NCBI GenBank assembly: GCA_033002965.1
Contig: JAURVB010000190.1
Location: 62,001 to 126,000 of the forward strand
Source: Piper betle
Taxonomy: Eukaryota > Streptophyta > Magnoliopsida > Piperales > Piperaceae
DNA: 64,000 bases
Reading direction: 5' to 3'
Shown: piece after piece, positions 35,960 through 48,542 of the stretch
Layout: each line of letters opens with the position of its first letter
Position numbering within the stretch: position 1 is the stretch's first letter
The notes under the pieces: model-generated
Databases searched by the model: none
What the model saw: only the letters and a program-made list of their open reading frames with translations
Told to the model about the DNA's origin: nothing
Program-made: the position numbers and the translations under genes

Positions 35960-38900
35960 AAAGATGAAAAACATATAAGTTAGTTAGTGAAAATCTTCTC
36001 TCTCTCTGTCTTTATTTCATTCATCAAACTATTTACAGTATTTATGCATAGACATGCGAAGATGTCTTGACCGACAAGTACAAGTCGATACAAATATACA
36101 TAAAAAGATGAGTCAGTGCATTTCACACTGTACTCTTGTTACCCCCTTCAAGTTGTAGGCTCAGGCATACCAAGCTTGCAAGCTAAATTCATGAATCTAA
36201 CAATAGTTCGAGGCTTGATAAATATATCTGCTAATTGTTTAATTATAGAAATATATCTATTCTCGAGCTTTGTAAAGCCACTTGTTCCCTCACATAGTGA
36301 TAGCTAATTTCTATGTGTTTGGTGTGAGCATGGAATACAAGATTTACTGATAATTGCAGTGCACTCATGTTGCCACAGAACAACACTAGAATAGTAGGCA
36401 CTGACACTCAAAGATCATGAAGCAAGTAAGTAATCCAAGCAACTTCAGGAGGAGCTGTGGTTGCCATTGCTCAATACTCAGCCCCTGTGCTTGGCCTAGC
36501 AACAGTGGTTTACCTCTTTGCACTCCAGGAAATGACATTACTACCACGCATTGTGCAAACCCAGCAATTGACCTTCTGGTTTGTTTACAACCTGCCTAAT
36601 CTGAATCAAAACAGGCAATTAGTTCCCCATACTTATGGTACCTTTGAAATATTTTAGAATGCGCTTTACCATCGAAAAATGGTAGGTGTTTGGTTGATGC
36701 ATATGTTGACAAACACAATTCACTGCAAAAGAGATGCTGAGGTGTTGTAATTGTCAAATATTGTAAGGAGCCAACCACCATTCGATAGAAGGATAGATTC
36801 TCATGAACAGGTGTAGATTCAGAAGATGTATTTGGGACGACAATGGGTGCATTGAGGGGCTTGCAATCCACCATCTTTGCCATTTCTATTAGTTCATGTG
36901 CATATCGTTGTTGTGACAGAAACAGACCTTGTGAATTCAATTCTCAGGAAGTAATGAACTAATCCAAGATAAGTCATTGCAAATTTAGATTTGAGGAGTG
37001 AAATGAATTCAAATATCAAAACTATGGAGCTGCCAGTTATCAACGTGCCATCTACATACAGAAGTAACATCATAACCTGATCTTCATGATGCTTTACAAA
37101 GAGAGACAGATCAGCAGCACTTAAAACAAAACTTTGGGGGAGAAGAAAATTACTGAACTTGCCATACCAAGCTCGTAGGGCTTGTTTCAGCCCATAGAGC
37201 TTTGTGAAAATTGCAAATATGTGCTGAAAACTTTTTATTTTTGAATCCAGGAGGTTGATGAATGTAGATTATTTCATTAAGAATTCCGTAGGCGTCCTTG
37301 ACATCGAGTTGATTAATGTGTTAGCCTTTAACAGTAGCAATGGTCCAAACTGTTCCCATTGTGGATGACTTAATTATAGGGGAAAAAGTCTCAGAGTATT
37401 GTCAGCCTTGTATTTTGCCTTAAACACCCATTTTATTACAATAACATTCATACCCTCCTTCTTTGGTACTAAAATTCATGTTTAGTTCTACTCAAGTGCA
37501 ATGATTTTAGCCTTCATTGCTTCTATCCATATATCATCCTTTAAAGCTTCTTGAACTGAAGTAGGCTCTTTGATGACAACCTTTTTTTAGACTAGGGCAT
37601 AGCAAGGGTTAGGTTTAACCACTCCAGCTTTAGACCTTACTATTGTGGAATGAAAATTGAATTTGGATGTGTAGGTGTACTTTCAGACATGGCTTCTTGC
37701 AATGAAGAGGAATGGGAGGAGGATGACTCATGTATATCTAAAATCGTTAAGAGGCAAAATTTCCTCTTGAAGTATATCAATAACTTGATTTTCACTACCT
37801 AAATTTGGAGGAATATTCCCACATAACTTGAATGAAGACATTTTCTGGACAACATTTTTATTAGTAAATGTATGTAGAGGAAACAATTGCTCATCAAAAA
37901 TTTCATGTCTTGACATCTATAGCCTACTAGTTTTAGGTTCGAGACATTTGTATCCCTTGTGCATAGATCCAAAACCAATGAATACACATGAAAATGATCT
38001 TGGAGAGAACTTGTGTTGTGGATAGTAGCACAAACACGAATAACACAAACATCTAAAAGTTCTAAAGGCTTTGTATTCAGAAATTTTGCCAAACAATAAT
38101 TCATATGGAGATTTGTTGTTCATTAAAGCTTGTGATAGCAACTTATTCAGCAAGAAGACTATAGACTAAAAACTCTCATTCCAATATAGCATGAGACCTA
38201 TTTCGACTATAGAACGATGTCGCCTTTCAACTACTCCTTCATGTTGACGTGTGTATGGACAGGCGTATTGAAGTAAAATTCCATTTTCTTGAAAATGTCT
38301 TCTTAATTTTTTTATTTGAATTCTCCTCCACCATCTGAGTAGAAAATCTTTATTTTTCTTTCAAATTGTGTGACAACCATTTTGTCACATTAAAGATAGA
38401 CAGAAAAATTCAGATTTATCCATTAATGGATAATACCAAATTAACCTAGTACAATAGTCAATAAAACTCACATAATATCTATAGTGAGCCCAAGACACAA
38501 CAGGAGCTAGTCCCCATAGATAACAATGGATCAAATCAAAAGGTTTAACAAACTTGTGTACAAACAATTCAAAAGGTAAACACTTTGATTTTCCTAGTTG
38601 ACAAGCCACAAACACTTGGAGAAGCCTTGTCATTTACTTTGATCAGACCTTGAGCTTGTATTAGCTTGACAAGTGATATGGAACAATGTCCAAGTTTGCT
38701 ATGTCAAGTATCAAAATCCGTTGCAACTTGCCTATTCGAAAAAAAAAGCTTTTTGTCTTCAAATGTCCACTATGTAGACATTCCTTTTTTCCTTCCTTCA
38801 ACTATCAATTTTCCCTGTGTGTTTGATAAAGATTTTGTTAGTTGAAAAACATATATCAAAGGCATGTCAAGTGATAATTGCGTAATGGAAATGAGATTCT

Positions 38901-40270
38901 ATTTAAGTGTAGGCATAAGTAACACATTGTTTAGCTACAAATATATGGAAATAGTAGGAAGAACGACAATACCAATGTGAGTTATGGATAAAAAATGTCC
39001 ATTACCAACCAAAACCGAGTCAACTCCTTCATATTTTGCTAAGGAGGGAAACAGTGAGGAGTTACCAAACATGTGTGAGCATACACCTGAATCACAAATC
39101 CATTCGTTGACATCAACATCTGAAATCTATTGTGCAGATAAGGTTTGATGCACAGAAGGTGTCTTCCAATTTTCGTTAAACTTTTTCCAGCACTTGTTTG
39201 TCGTATGTCCAAACCTAAGGCAGATTTGACACTGAAATTTTGGCTTTGTGGATAGCTATGGATCAGCCTTTTCAGATGATTCTCCTTTGTTGGATTTTGA
39301 ATTAGTAAATTGTATTTGTGCACTTTGATCCTTGGAAACATTATTTTGAAACCATTGATTTTGTGAGGTAAATTCTGTTTTTGCCCGGAATTAAACTGTG
39401 GTCTTTTAAAACTCCTTAGAGCAGCATAGGCAACCTGAATTTGACTGAAACTGTGATGCATAGGTTTCAGAATCCTTGATTCATAGGATATTAACATATC
39501 CATTTATTCATTGAGAGGTGGCATAGGAGGCCTCAACATTATGGTGGTGAATATTTGATAGTCACTTCCTAGACCTTGTAACAACTAGACGCATTTCCCT
39601 CTTCAGTCAAAGATTTGCAAATGACTCCAAATTCATCAACAATGGTCTTAAACGTCAACATATGTTCATCAAGACTACTATAATTTTCACGACAATTTAG
39701 TTGCAACTCTCCTTGCAAATGAAATTCTCGTTCTAGAGAAGTTTGAACCTTTTTCTGTTTCAGAACTAACCAAAGTTCATATGCAGTCTTTGTTCCAACA
39801 ACAAACAGCAAAGTATGCAACCTTTTTGCTCTAAGTACTCGTTATCCAAACTTTTAACAGCTTATCAGATCTTTCCCAAAGCTCAAAAATCAGGATTAAT
39901 CTCTTCATGAACAGCAAAATCAGAAGTAAATGATGTTACTATTTTTGACGGAATTGTTACAGTACCATTGATAAATTATCCAAAACCATGAGAATCTATC
40001 AGATTCAAGATCTTTTCTTCCCAAATTCTATAATTTGTAGGATCCAAAACAATATTGATAAAGTTTGACACATTTGTAGTATTTAGATAAAGAAAATACA
40101 TATTAACAGAAGACAATGGCCTGCTATTGCCATTGTTGATCACATCAAGATCAGAAGACAACAAATTCTGAAAACAAATCAGAAATCAATGAAACAAGTA
40201 TCAAACTAATGAAGATTGAGGTGCGAAGAAAACCACACTTGAAGCGGGCTTGATCATCGGAGCAATTTGC
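35960..40270 (-). mobile_element. Decayed Ty1/copia retrotransposon lacking a clear 5' LTR
   Basis: On the minus strand the copia order is intact but interrupted by many stops. Gag-like frames lie at about 40164-39570. A CCHC zinc knuckle (CQICLRFGHTTNKCW) is at 39231-39187. Integrase-like sequence follows (WAHYRYYVSFIDYCTRLIW, about 38520-38430; SPYELLFGKISEYKAFRTF, about 38110-38040). Next come reverse transcriptase (SQQRYAHELIEMAKMVDCK and FYRMVVGSLQYL, about 36920-36740) and RNase H ([17 protein letters not shown], about 36330-36280). A polypurine tract (cttgaaggggg, complement of 36141-36151) marks the pol end, so about 35960-36138 is probably the 3' LTR. No matching 5' LTR or usual Met-tRNA primer site appears near 40270, so the 5' end is lost. 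Confidence 0.82.
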
Positions 40271-40550
40271 CATAGTCTGTTGCCCACTCAACAACTATTT
40301 TATTTTCTATAAAGAAGAGTTCTTTAGTCTAATTGAAATAACAGGTATGACAAATGCCTTACAGAAACTAGCTGTTGTTGCACCAATCATCAAGTTAAAA
40401 CCATAGATAAAAACTCCATGCCTGGTTATAATTCAAAAAGGAAACCTCTCAAAAGAATGTCAAGACTAACCATCGTTTTCTAATAAACATTTGAGGGAGC
40501 ATGTTCACTGCTCCAATTATTGTGTGGCTCACCAATACACAAACATTGTT

Positions 40551-43230
40551 TTAGACTCTTCTCTTCAATTTTTGTTTCATCCTCTCAACTGCCGACTTCA
40601 AAGTTTCTTCGTCCTTGCAGAAGGTGAACCTTACCAGGTTCTTTCCGTCCTCTGGATTGAGATAGAACACACTAGTAGGGATTGCTACAACACCTACTTC
40701 TTTTATTAAATGCTCACAGAAGGCAATATCATTCTCGAATCCAAATGGAGTGTGATCCACAATAATAAAGTAGGTCCCGCTGGACGGATAAACCACAAAA
40801 CCAACCTCCATAAGTCCTTTCACTAAGATAGATTTCTTTGCCATATAATCCTTCTTCAGCTCCTCGTAGTAAGAGTCAGGAGCATGCAGTGCTGTTGCTG
40901 CTGCTGACTGCATTGGGGTTGAAGTGGCAAAGGTGAGAAAAGCATGGGCTTGTCTCACACCCCATGTAAGATGCGGCGGTGCTATAGCCCACCCAATCTT
41001 CCACCCAGTCAAAGAAAAGGTTTTTCCTAAGGAGTTTAAGGTAACAGTTCGCTCAAACATCCCGGGAAGTGATGCCATTGAGATATGGTCAGCTTCAAAT
41101 GCCAACTTATCATACACTTCATCGGTGAAAACCAGAACATCGTTTTCCTTGCACAAAGAACCCATGAATTCGAGCTCATATCTGGTAAACATTTTTCCAG
41201 TGGGATTATGAGGCGTATTTATAAGAATTGCACGAGTATTTCGAGAAACAATGGATTTCAGCTCATCAAGTGGGACTGCAAAATCAGGTGGACGTAAAGT
41301 GACGGCCTTTATATTTGCTCCAGCCATTGAAAGGGTAGCTTCATAGGAATCATAGAATGGAGCAAAAATGATAACTTCATCGCCAGGGTTTATCAAACCC
41401 AACATAGTCGCTGCAATTGCTTCGGTACATCCAGATGTAACAGTGACTTCTTTCTCAGGGTCCACAGTAAGGCCTGTGTCCTTGTAAAACCTAGAAGCAA
41501 TTGCAGAATTTAAATCAGGAACTCCATACCCTCTTGCATACTGGTTTTTCCTTCTCCAATAGCTTGGATGGCTGCATCCTTGACAAAATCAGGTCCATCA
41601 AAATTTGGAAAACCCTGACCTAGGTTTATTGCCCCATGCTTGATAGCAAGAGAGCTCATCTGAGTGAAGATTGTAGTCTTGAATTTCTCTAAACGCTTTG
41701 CCACCTGCCCAATCACATGCATATGATAATAAGTGCGGCACTTATTAAATAATCATCAAAGTCAAGGAATGTGGACCTATCTTTATTAGAATTGGCTGGT
41801 TTAATATGATCTCAAGCAATAATTGAAAAAAAATCCTAAAATACTACTTTTATCCAATACTTAGTCCCTCACCCATCACATCAAATGTGAAATTCCCAAG
41901 ATGCAATCAGGCCAGCCAGATTCTATAAAAACGAAAGTTGGGCAGCCAGAAATTTCATAAGATTGGAGTTCTCTAGTTGACAACTTCAAACAGATTCCGG
42001 AAATGCTAGAAAAATTCCTTGTCAATGTTATAAGAAAGTTACAGGTTAAAAGCGTGGGAAACCCTTTTTCAGGTGAATTGTAAAATGACAGGTGATGACC
42101 ACAACGATACTATGAAAGAAAAGAGTAAAGAACCAATCATTGTACCATGAATATCAACAAACAAGTAGGGGAGAGAATCATCATCGTCTATTTGTCATCA
42201 TCAAGCACAATTTAACCTAGTTGGACTGGGGCCAGAATCATGGGTTTTTATGGCCTAATGATTGTTTTCACATGAAATTGACGAAGCAAAACATAAGCAA
42301 AAAACACAGTGGCAAGTTATTACTTCGAATATTTTTCTAGATACGGCTGCCCTTAAAAAGAGGGAAAACTACATAACTGAGTCCCTAGCAGAACTAGATA
42401 AGATAAATAAATCGAAATAAACTGCTTTGGTTCAAAGAAGAGAAAAGGAAGCCAACAACACCCTTGGATGTATGCTATAGGAAGCAATATTAAATCATCT
42501 AAATCAAATACAAATATGGTTCTTCATATAATTGAAAGCTCCGTGCTGCATCTCATTTCCCCCTCTTTCAAGGGTTGTGACAAGAAGGCCTCTGGCATAA
42601 AAGCTTGTCATTTTGTTTCTAGAAGGCTTCGTGTAACCAATTGGCAGCACAAATACATGCTCCTGAATCCAGCGTAGCTCGGAGAAGGTGTAGCGTCTAC
42701 CATCATCCAACAGGGAAAAAATGTTCATCCACAATATTAGCATAACTAGCTTAGTCTAGCTATTTGTCCTGCAGAAACTCTTAAATACCAACTAAATGTA
42801 TAGATTAATCTTATCCTCTTCTCCAGTTGTCCTCATCTCCTCTTATGTGCATTATTCTCTTTCTATCATTTTTGTACGTACTATTGGCTATGGAACTACT
42901 TCTAATCCTTTGAAACTTCTTTGTGTAAATTTTTTGAAACTCCCCTTCATTAATTTTGGAGGATTCTTCTCCATGCAACATGTAAATTATCATAAAAATA
43001 CCACTACAAACACCAACGAAAAATCGGGGCTTGATTTCTACATAAGCTGGATGAACGAATGAAAAACAACATAAGATGCGCTTGTAACTGAAATAACCTC
43101 GTCTCATCCGCGTGTAACTAAATTATTACAAGTCGCAGACCTGCAACGGAAGAGGGGCCTTGGGGGCGACAGGTTCGGCGGGGGCGGCGACCCTGTCGGT
43201 GGAGGAGACGTTAGAAAAGGCGGCGGCCAT
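40551..43230 (-). CDS. PLP-dependent aminotransferase, AT1G77670-like (two exons, frameshift in exon 2)
   Basis: Exon 1 is 43230-43141 (MAAAFSNV to LPLQ); a 1436-bp GT-AG intron follows; exon 2 is 41704-40551. The corrected product is 414 aa, fold-type I class I/II. Hallmarks are INLGQGFPNFDGP, VTSGCTEAI, NTPHNPTG (Asn197), TDEVYD (Asp225, contacts the PLP ring nitrogen), NSLGKTFSLTGWK (Lys258, Schiff-base lysine) and NLVRFTFCKDEE (substrate carboxylate Arg). It resembles kynurenine/aromatic and glutamine transaminase-like plant proteins; the exact amino donor cannot be read from sequence. One A is missing from the run at 41545-41549 (T on the plus strand): adding it turns a stop into GKNQYARGYGVPDLNSA and joins both halves. 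The frame stays open 107 codons upstream of the chosen ATG with Ser/Arg/Leu-rich sequence, so a longer transit peptide is possible, but no upstream ATG is well supported. Confidence 0.88.
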
Positions 43231-45507
43231 GGGAGGGAGGGTGCGGCGGCGGCGGCGGTGTACTTGGAAGAGGCGAGGAAGGGGGAGTGTTTGAGTCTTA
43301 GTACGTCGGAGGCATGTGATGGTTGATTGTGTTGGTGGGGGATGACAAGAGAAGAAGAGGGCCAGAGGCCGACAACGTGGAAGTCGGCGGCGGTGGAGAG
43401 AGAGATTGAGAGATGCTAGGGAACTCGTGTTCGTGCTTGTACTTGTGCGCAGGGTTGGGGTGATAATATCTAAGAAATTTACTACGGTTTGACGGTAGAA
43501 TGAATCGTTGTCGGGTATATTAACGATGTAATGATAACTCTTTTTATTCATAAATATTTTCCCATTGGTGGGTTTTTGAAGGAGTCACTTTTAATTACGG
43601 TTGGGAGCGACGCCGGTATAGATATAGTATATTTTTACCGTCTAATCAACGGTGAAAACACACGACATCTCCGTCCGCGTTGCTCCTTAAAAGAGTTAAA
43701 ATTTTTCTTTTTAGAAAGGTTATCTGGATGAAGAGAAAATCCTTGTTGTAAGATATTTATTATTATTATTATTATTTAATAAAATTTTAATTATTAATTA
43801 TTATTATATTATTTTTATATTTTTATTAAGTTTTAATTATTTTAACTGACAATAAATAACTAGCAATTGATAAATTTTAATTAAACCAAGGAGTCTTTAG
43901 CAAAGTAAAACCATTGTCAAAATAATAAATTTAGTGTTACTTAGACTTTATATTTTTGTTAACCTAATATTTAAAATAATGTAATAATGTAAAATAGTAA
44001 TTAATATTAATAATACTATTTTTATTAATATTATCAGAATAATTATAATATATTTTCAAAAATAAATAAAATAAAATAAATTAATAAAAATAGCAATAAA
44101 CGATAGAGGTTTTTATTATTACCGTTTTAAAATTAAAATAATGTAATTAAATTTACTGTTTTTTAAACTTAAAAAAAATATTTTTAATTATTTTATTTTA
44201 ATCTAATTTAAAATAATACGTAAAATGATAAACCAGCTTGCCGCCCAGAGCCCTTGCCATCCTCGCCCGAGGATAACTCCCAAAACAAAACAAAAAAAGA
44301 AGAAAAAAGTTGTGAATGGGAGGGAGGGGATAAGATCTGCTCCGTTCCCCACGAGACCAGTTTTGTCGGCAAACGGTGGTGAAGGTCTATCTCTCTATCA
44401 TTTTTTTTTACCTTGTTTTATTTTTAAATGCAGAAAGGAAGGGCAGAGATGCCGCTAGGCTCCCTACCCACGACTCGATGCACCAGTTACGTACGCTCTT
44501 ATTGGCAGTAATGGGGGGGGGGGGAGACCAGACCAGAGGTGCTGCCCTGCCTGTGCACGCTGACCAGAAATAATCTTTTTGGTCGGCAAGCCAAATCCAT
44601 GTGATGAAGTTAAAAACATTTTTATCATGCAGTTGAAAATAAGAGGGAACGTGATAGAAATTGGCCAGCCGACGAGGAAGATATTTCCTGGTCGGCGGAC
44701 ACGCCATCAAACCTGGTTTCCTCCCCATTTCCGCCGATCATAATGCAAGTGACCGGTGTGGTCGGAAGTAGGAAGAGGCACCTCCGCCCATCCTTTTTCT
44801 TTTCTTTTCTTTTTTATTTGAAAAATAAAGCAAGGTGAAGAAATGATAGGGGGATAGATCTTCACCCCTGTTTGCCAAGTGTCATTTTTCTCCAATTTTA
44901 CTTGATCTTACAGGGTTTTTCTTTTTGAAATTTTTTGATGCAAAGGAAAGGGAAAGTTACTCTTTCTTGATATGCCTAAGGTTATCTCATAAGGTGGGTA
45001 TTCTTTTCCTATTTCTATTGTTTTGTTTAAAATTTTTCTTTTTCTAAAGGTCCTAGAATCTTTATAATTTCTATTTGTAGATCTATTTTGTGTTTTTTAC
45101 ATGAATAGAGAGAATTTTCTTTTGTATTATCTAGTGGTGGGAAAATGCTAATCTACATTTTTTTTTAAACAGAGGCTTTTTTTTTAGGACAATCTAGTTT
45201 TTATACCAATAAATTATCTAAAAAAATAATAGCAAATGTTCTAGTAACAATAAATTTTTTAACAAATAATACTCCAATCTTTTCAACCAAACAAATCACA
45301 ACCTAACCCATGATGAAATATTCTTAAAATAATAACAATTATTCTGAGAGCAACAAAAATTTTAACAATAGCACTAATCAATTACAAGATCTTTCAACCA
45401 ACCAAATTACTACCGTACCCATAATAAAATATTTTTAAACTAAATTAGTTATAGCCTAGATAAATAATTTAGACTATTATGTTACCATTTATATTTATTT
45501 AACATTA
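43231..45507. other. Aminotransferase 5' flank and intergenic DNA
   Basis: About 43231-43450 is the likely 5' UTR or transit-peptide region of the aminotransferase. The rest is extremely AT-rich (43740-44220), then mixed, with a run of 12 G at 44513-44524. No gene or RNA recognised. Confidence 0.45.
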
Positions 45508-47224
45508 TTAAATATAGTAAGCATTTATTTCTATTCTTCTTTAAAAATATTTAACAATAATTAGTTTATTTCAATACTTTTTCAATAAATACAATACTCA
45601 GTGAACTACACGGGAATCTTGGCCAATTACTAAAGAAGGAGCAAAAATACAAATTATCTTAAATACCCACTTAAATAATTAAAAAATCAATTAAAATTAA
45701 AAAAAAACTTTAAGTAAAAGCCGTCGAAATTTAGCTATCTCTCAGCCAAGGGATCCTGGCCACTTTGGCCACTCCCTGAGGGCATGGCAGCCAGGATATG
45801 AGAGCCTTTCGCCACTAGCCATCGCCAACCCAGCCACTAGTGGCAGTCAAGTTTTTAAAAACTTATTTTTTAAACGTCCAATGACATTGGGATGGCTATT
45901 AAAATAATTTATTTTTAAAAAATATTTAACTGCTGAAATGGCGAGGCCAATGATGGTCGGCAATAGCTAGTGATGTGGGGTGACAAGATCCAACCGCCCC
46001 AAAGTCAGATTTATAGATTATAAGTTACCTAATTAGTTTAACTCACAACAATATGATATCTATTTAAAATTAAAAAATTATCATTATGTTAAAACTAATT
46101 TCAATAAACTCTTTACGATAAATGGTAGTGTTGGGGTGGGTAACAATTTTACGATTTCAATTGTTTAATTATATGTTCCATATATAAAAATGAATTTTTA
46201 AAAATACGATAAAATATAGATACTTATAAAAAATTATGTAAAAAATAAATTAAAAAGTTAGTAGTTGTTTTCCTTTCCGCAGTATAGTTGTTAACTTGTT
46301 ATTAATTGCATCTTCACACTCGGTTTCTTCGTATGAGACCTCGTGTTAGAAAGTATTTCGGCGAACGACTTAACGTTCATTACATTTCCACACTCGGTAG
46401 TCCGTAACAGTCTCCATATATGTTCCTTGCCTTGGACTCTTAACTTTGGCCTTTTTTGCATGCGCATTTATTTCTTGACTTATTTTTCATGCCTTCTTCA
46501 CATTTAGACGAATGCTTTGAACAGAAACACCAACCATTCCTGACTTTCATGTGAAAGGGAGAAGATGACAATTTCCTTCTGGGTCTGGGTCTGGTTCTAC
46601 AATGGAAAATGCCGAGAAACAACATGGCAGCTCGATGCAGATACTGTTATTCGATATAATATAGCCAGATATGTACAACCAACATTGAATTTCGGTGGGC
46701 ATTGTACGACATTGCCATGTACCTAGAACAATATTGTTAAGAATGGACTAGTAACAGTAGAAACAACTACTACATATTAACAGAAATCAAGTCACGGTAG
46801 CTCAGATCATGCGACAGCAATGTGGAATAACGCGATTTCTTGAATTATATGCATCAGATGGCAAGAAATATCCCCACTTTTGAAATAAAATGTCTTTGTT
46901 TATTTTGATGTGAACCCGTCGGAGGGGTTAGTCATTGGTCAAGTTCTTTTTCAAAGGGACGCCTGGGTCATCGATCATCGATTATTTTTCTTCTTAATTT
47001 CAACTTTAACGAGATACATAAATAGTTAATTATGAATTAGTTCATTATTAATTAAGTTTTCTGTAAATTAGCTGAGACAAGTTTTTTTATAAGAATTAAA
47101 AAAACATAGGTCACCCTGTTGGCTGTACATTTTTGACTCGGTGTAAAAATACCCCAACAGTATAACATCTGATCGTTCAACAATAGAACTTGTAATTACC
47201 AGAGTACATACAGGTGGATTTCTT
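45508..47224. repeat. Tandem duplication, copy 1 (left part 45508-46010, right part 46172-47224)
   Basis: The left part matches 47234-47606 and the right part matches 51285-52914, both in the same orientation, with only scattered substitutions and small indels by eye. The right part includes 'cttgccttgggctttt'-type sequence, 'ggaaaatgccg', 'attgtacgacattgccatgt' and ends at 'tacaggtggatttctt'. Copy 2 leads directly into the carbonic anhydrase promoter, so copy 1 is a duplicate of that gene's distal 5' flank. No coding sequence found. Confidence 0.8.
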
Positions 47225-47233
47225 TTAAAAACA

Positions 47234-47606
47234 AAGCATTTATTTCTATTCTTTTTTAAAAGTATTTAATAATAATAAGTTTATCTCAATACTTTTTCAC
47301 TAAATACAATACTCGTCCACTGTAGGGGAATCTTGGCTAGTTACTAGAGGAGTAAAAATACAAATTATCTAAAATACCCACTTAAATAATTAAAAGATCA
47401 ATTAAAATTAAAAAAAGACTTTAGGTGGAAGCAGCCGAGATCTAGCGGTCTCTCATCCTAGGGATCTTGGGCACCTTAGCCACTCCTAAGGCGAGGATAG
47501 CCATTAAAATATTTTTTTTAATATTTAGCTGCTGAAATGGCTATGCCATTGATGGTCGGCAATAGCCAATGATGGGGGCTGACAAGATCCAACCTCCACA
47601 AAGTTA
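47234..47606. repeat. Tandem duplication, copy 2 left part
   Basis: Direct copy of 45508-46010, sharing 'agcatttatttctattctt', 'aaaatacaaattatct', 'aatacccacttaaataatt' and 'gatggtcggcaatagc'. It is about 130 bp shorter because of internal deletions. Confidence 0.78.
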
Positions 47607-47731
47607 GATTTTCATTTGATTGGGTTAAGTGTTTCGAGGTTTATTTAATCTTTTTGTTTTAAATTCTGCCTATATAATCGTTTTTAGACCTTAAGTCAAT
47701 TTTGACTTTGAACCGCATTGATCCAAACTTT

Positions 47732-47740
<9 letters not shown>

Positions 47741-47776
<36 letters not shown>
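47741..47776. repeat. (TA)n microsatellite at fold-back element edge
   Basis: A pure TA tract ends within ten bases of the element's left terminus and is followed by a short CA tract. Confidence 0.9.
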
Positions 47777-47785
<9 letters not shown>

Positions 47786-47786
<1 letters not shown>

Positions 47787-48542
47787 AATGTTACCGTGCG
47801 CTGCAGTCTTTTTGCAGCGCACTACAGCGCACGGCCTGTAGGCCGTTGGATGAAAATCCAACGGCCTACGGGCCTCAAACCAGAGCTCTACCCGCTTAAC
47901 CCATCCGACCCGCCGCCCGCCCGACGCCGCCTGCCCGACACCGCCCGCTGCCATGCGACCGACCCTCCCGCCGCGGCTTCCCTGGCAAGAGCCGCCCGCG
48001 GCCCTGCTTCCAGCCCCCACCGCGCGGCAGAGGGCGAGGCGGCTTGGGGGCCACGGCTGGGGGGGGGCGAGGGGGTCGCCGCGGTTTGGGGGCGGGCGGG
48101 CGGGCCGCGGCGGGGGCGGTAGGTTGTCGGGTCGCGGTGGGGGCTGGGAGCAAGGCCGCGGGCGGCGCTTGCCAGGAAGCCGCGACGGGGAGGGTCGGTC
48201 CCATGGCGGTGGGCGGGGTCGGGCGGCGGTGCTGTTTGGGGGAACCACGACGGGGGTCGGTCGCAAGGCGGCGGGCGGGCGGCGGGCGTTGGGCAGGGCG
48301 GCGGGCGAGTGGGCGTTGGGCGTTGGGCGGGGCGTTGGGCGGCGAGCGGGCGGCGGGCGGGCGGCGGGGGCGTCGGGCGGGCGGCGGGCGGGCGGATCGG
48401 GCGGGTCTGGCGGGCCGACAAACGGGTCCAAAGGGGGTGGGTGGGTAGTTTGATTGTGGGCCGTCGGATCAAGATCCGACGGCCCACGCAGCAGCGCTCA
48501 ATGCGCTGCCAAAATAGGGCAGCGCACTGTAGTCAGACATTT
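47786..48542. mobile_element. Fold-back DNA element with hairpin ends and very GC-rich core
   Basis: Both ends read AAATGT inward. Near the left end are two hairpins: arms GTGCGCTGCA (47796-47805) with its complement ending at 47822, and a perfect 13-bp stem TAGGCCGTTGGAT (47839-47851) with a GAAA loop. Near the right end is a perfect 15-bp stem GTGGGCCGTCGGATC (48456-48470) with a two-base loop, then repeated GCAGCGC palindromes. The core (about 47900-48440) is extremely GC-rich with strand skew and gives long Pro/Arg/Gly-rich frames on both strands, none with a domain. Related ends occur at 56100-56448. It is probably a non-autonomous Mutator-like or fold-back transposon. Confidence 0.65.

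Noticed and set aside
47691..48487. Long overlapping open frames on both strands (Pro/Arg/Gly-rich, up to 246 codons)
   Set aside because: They come from the GC-rich core of a fold-back element; low complexity, no domain, open in several frames at once.
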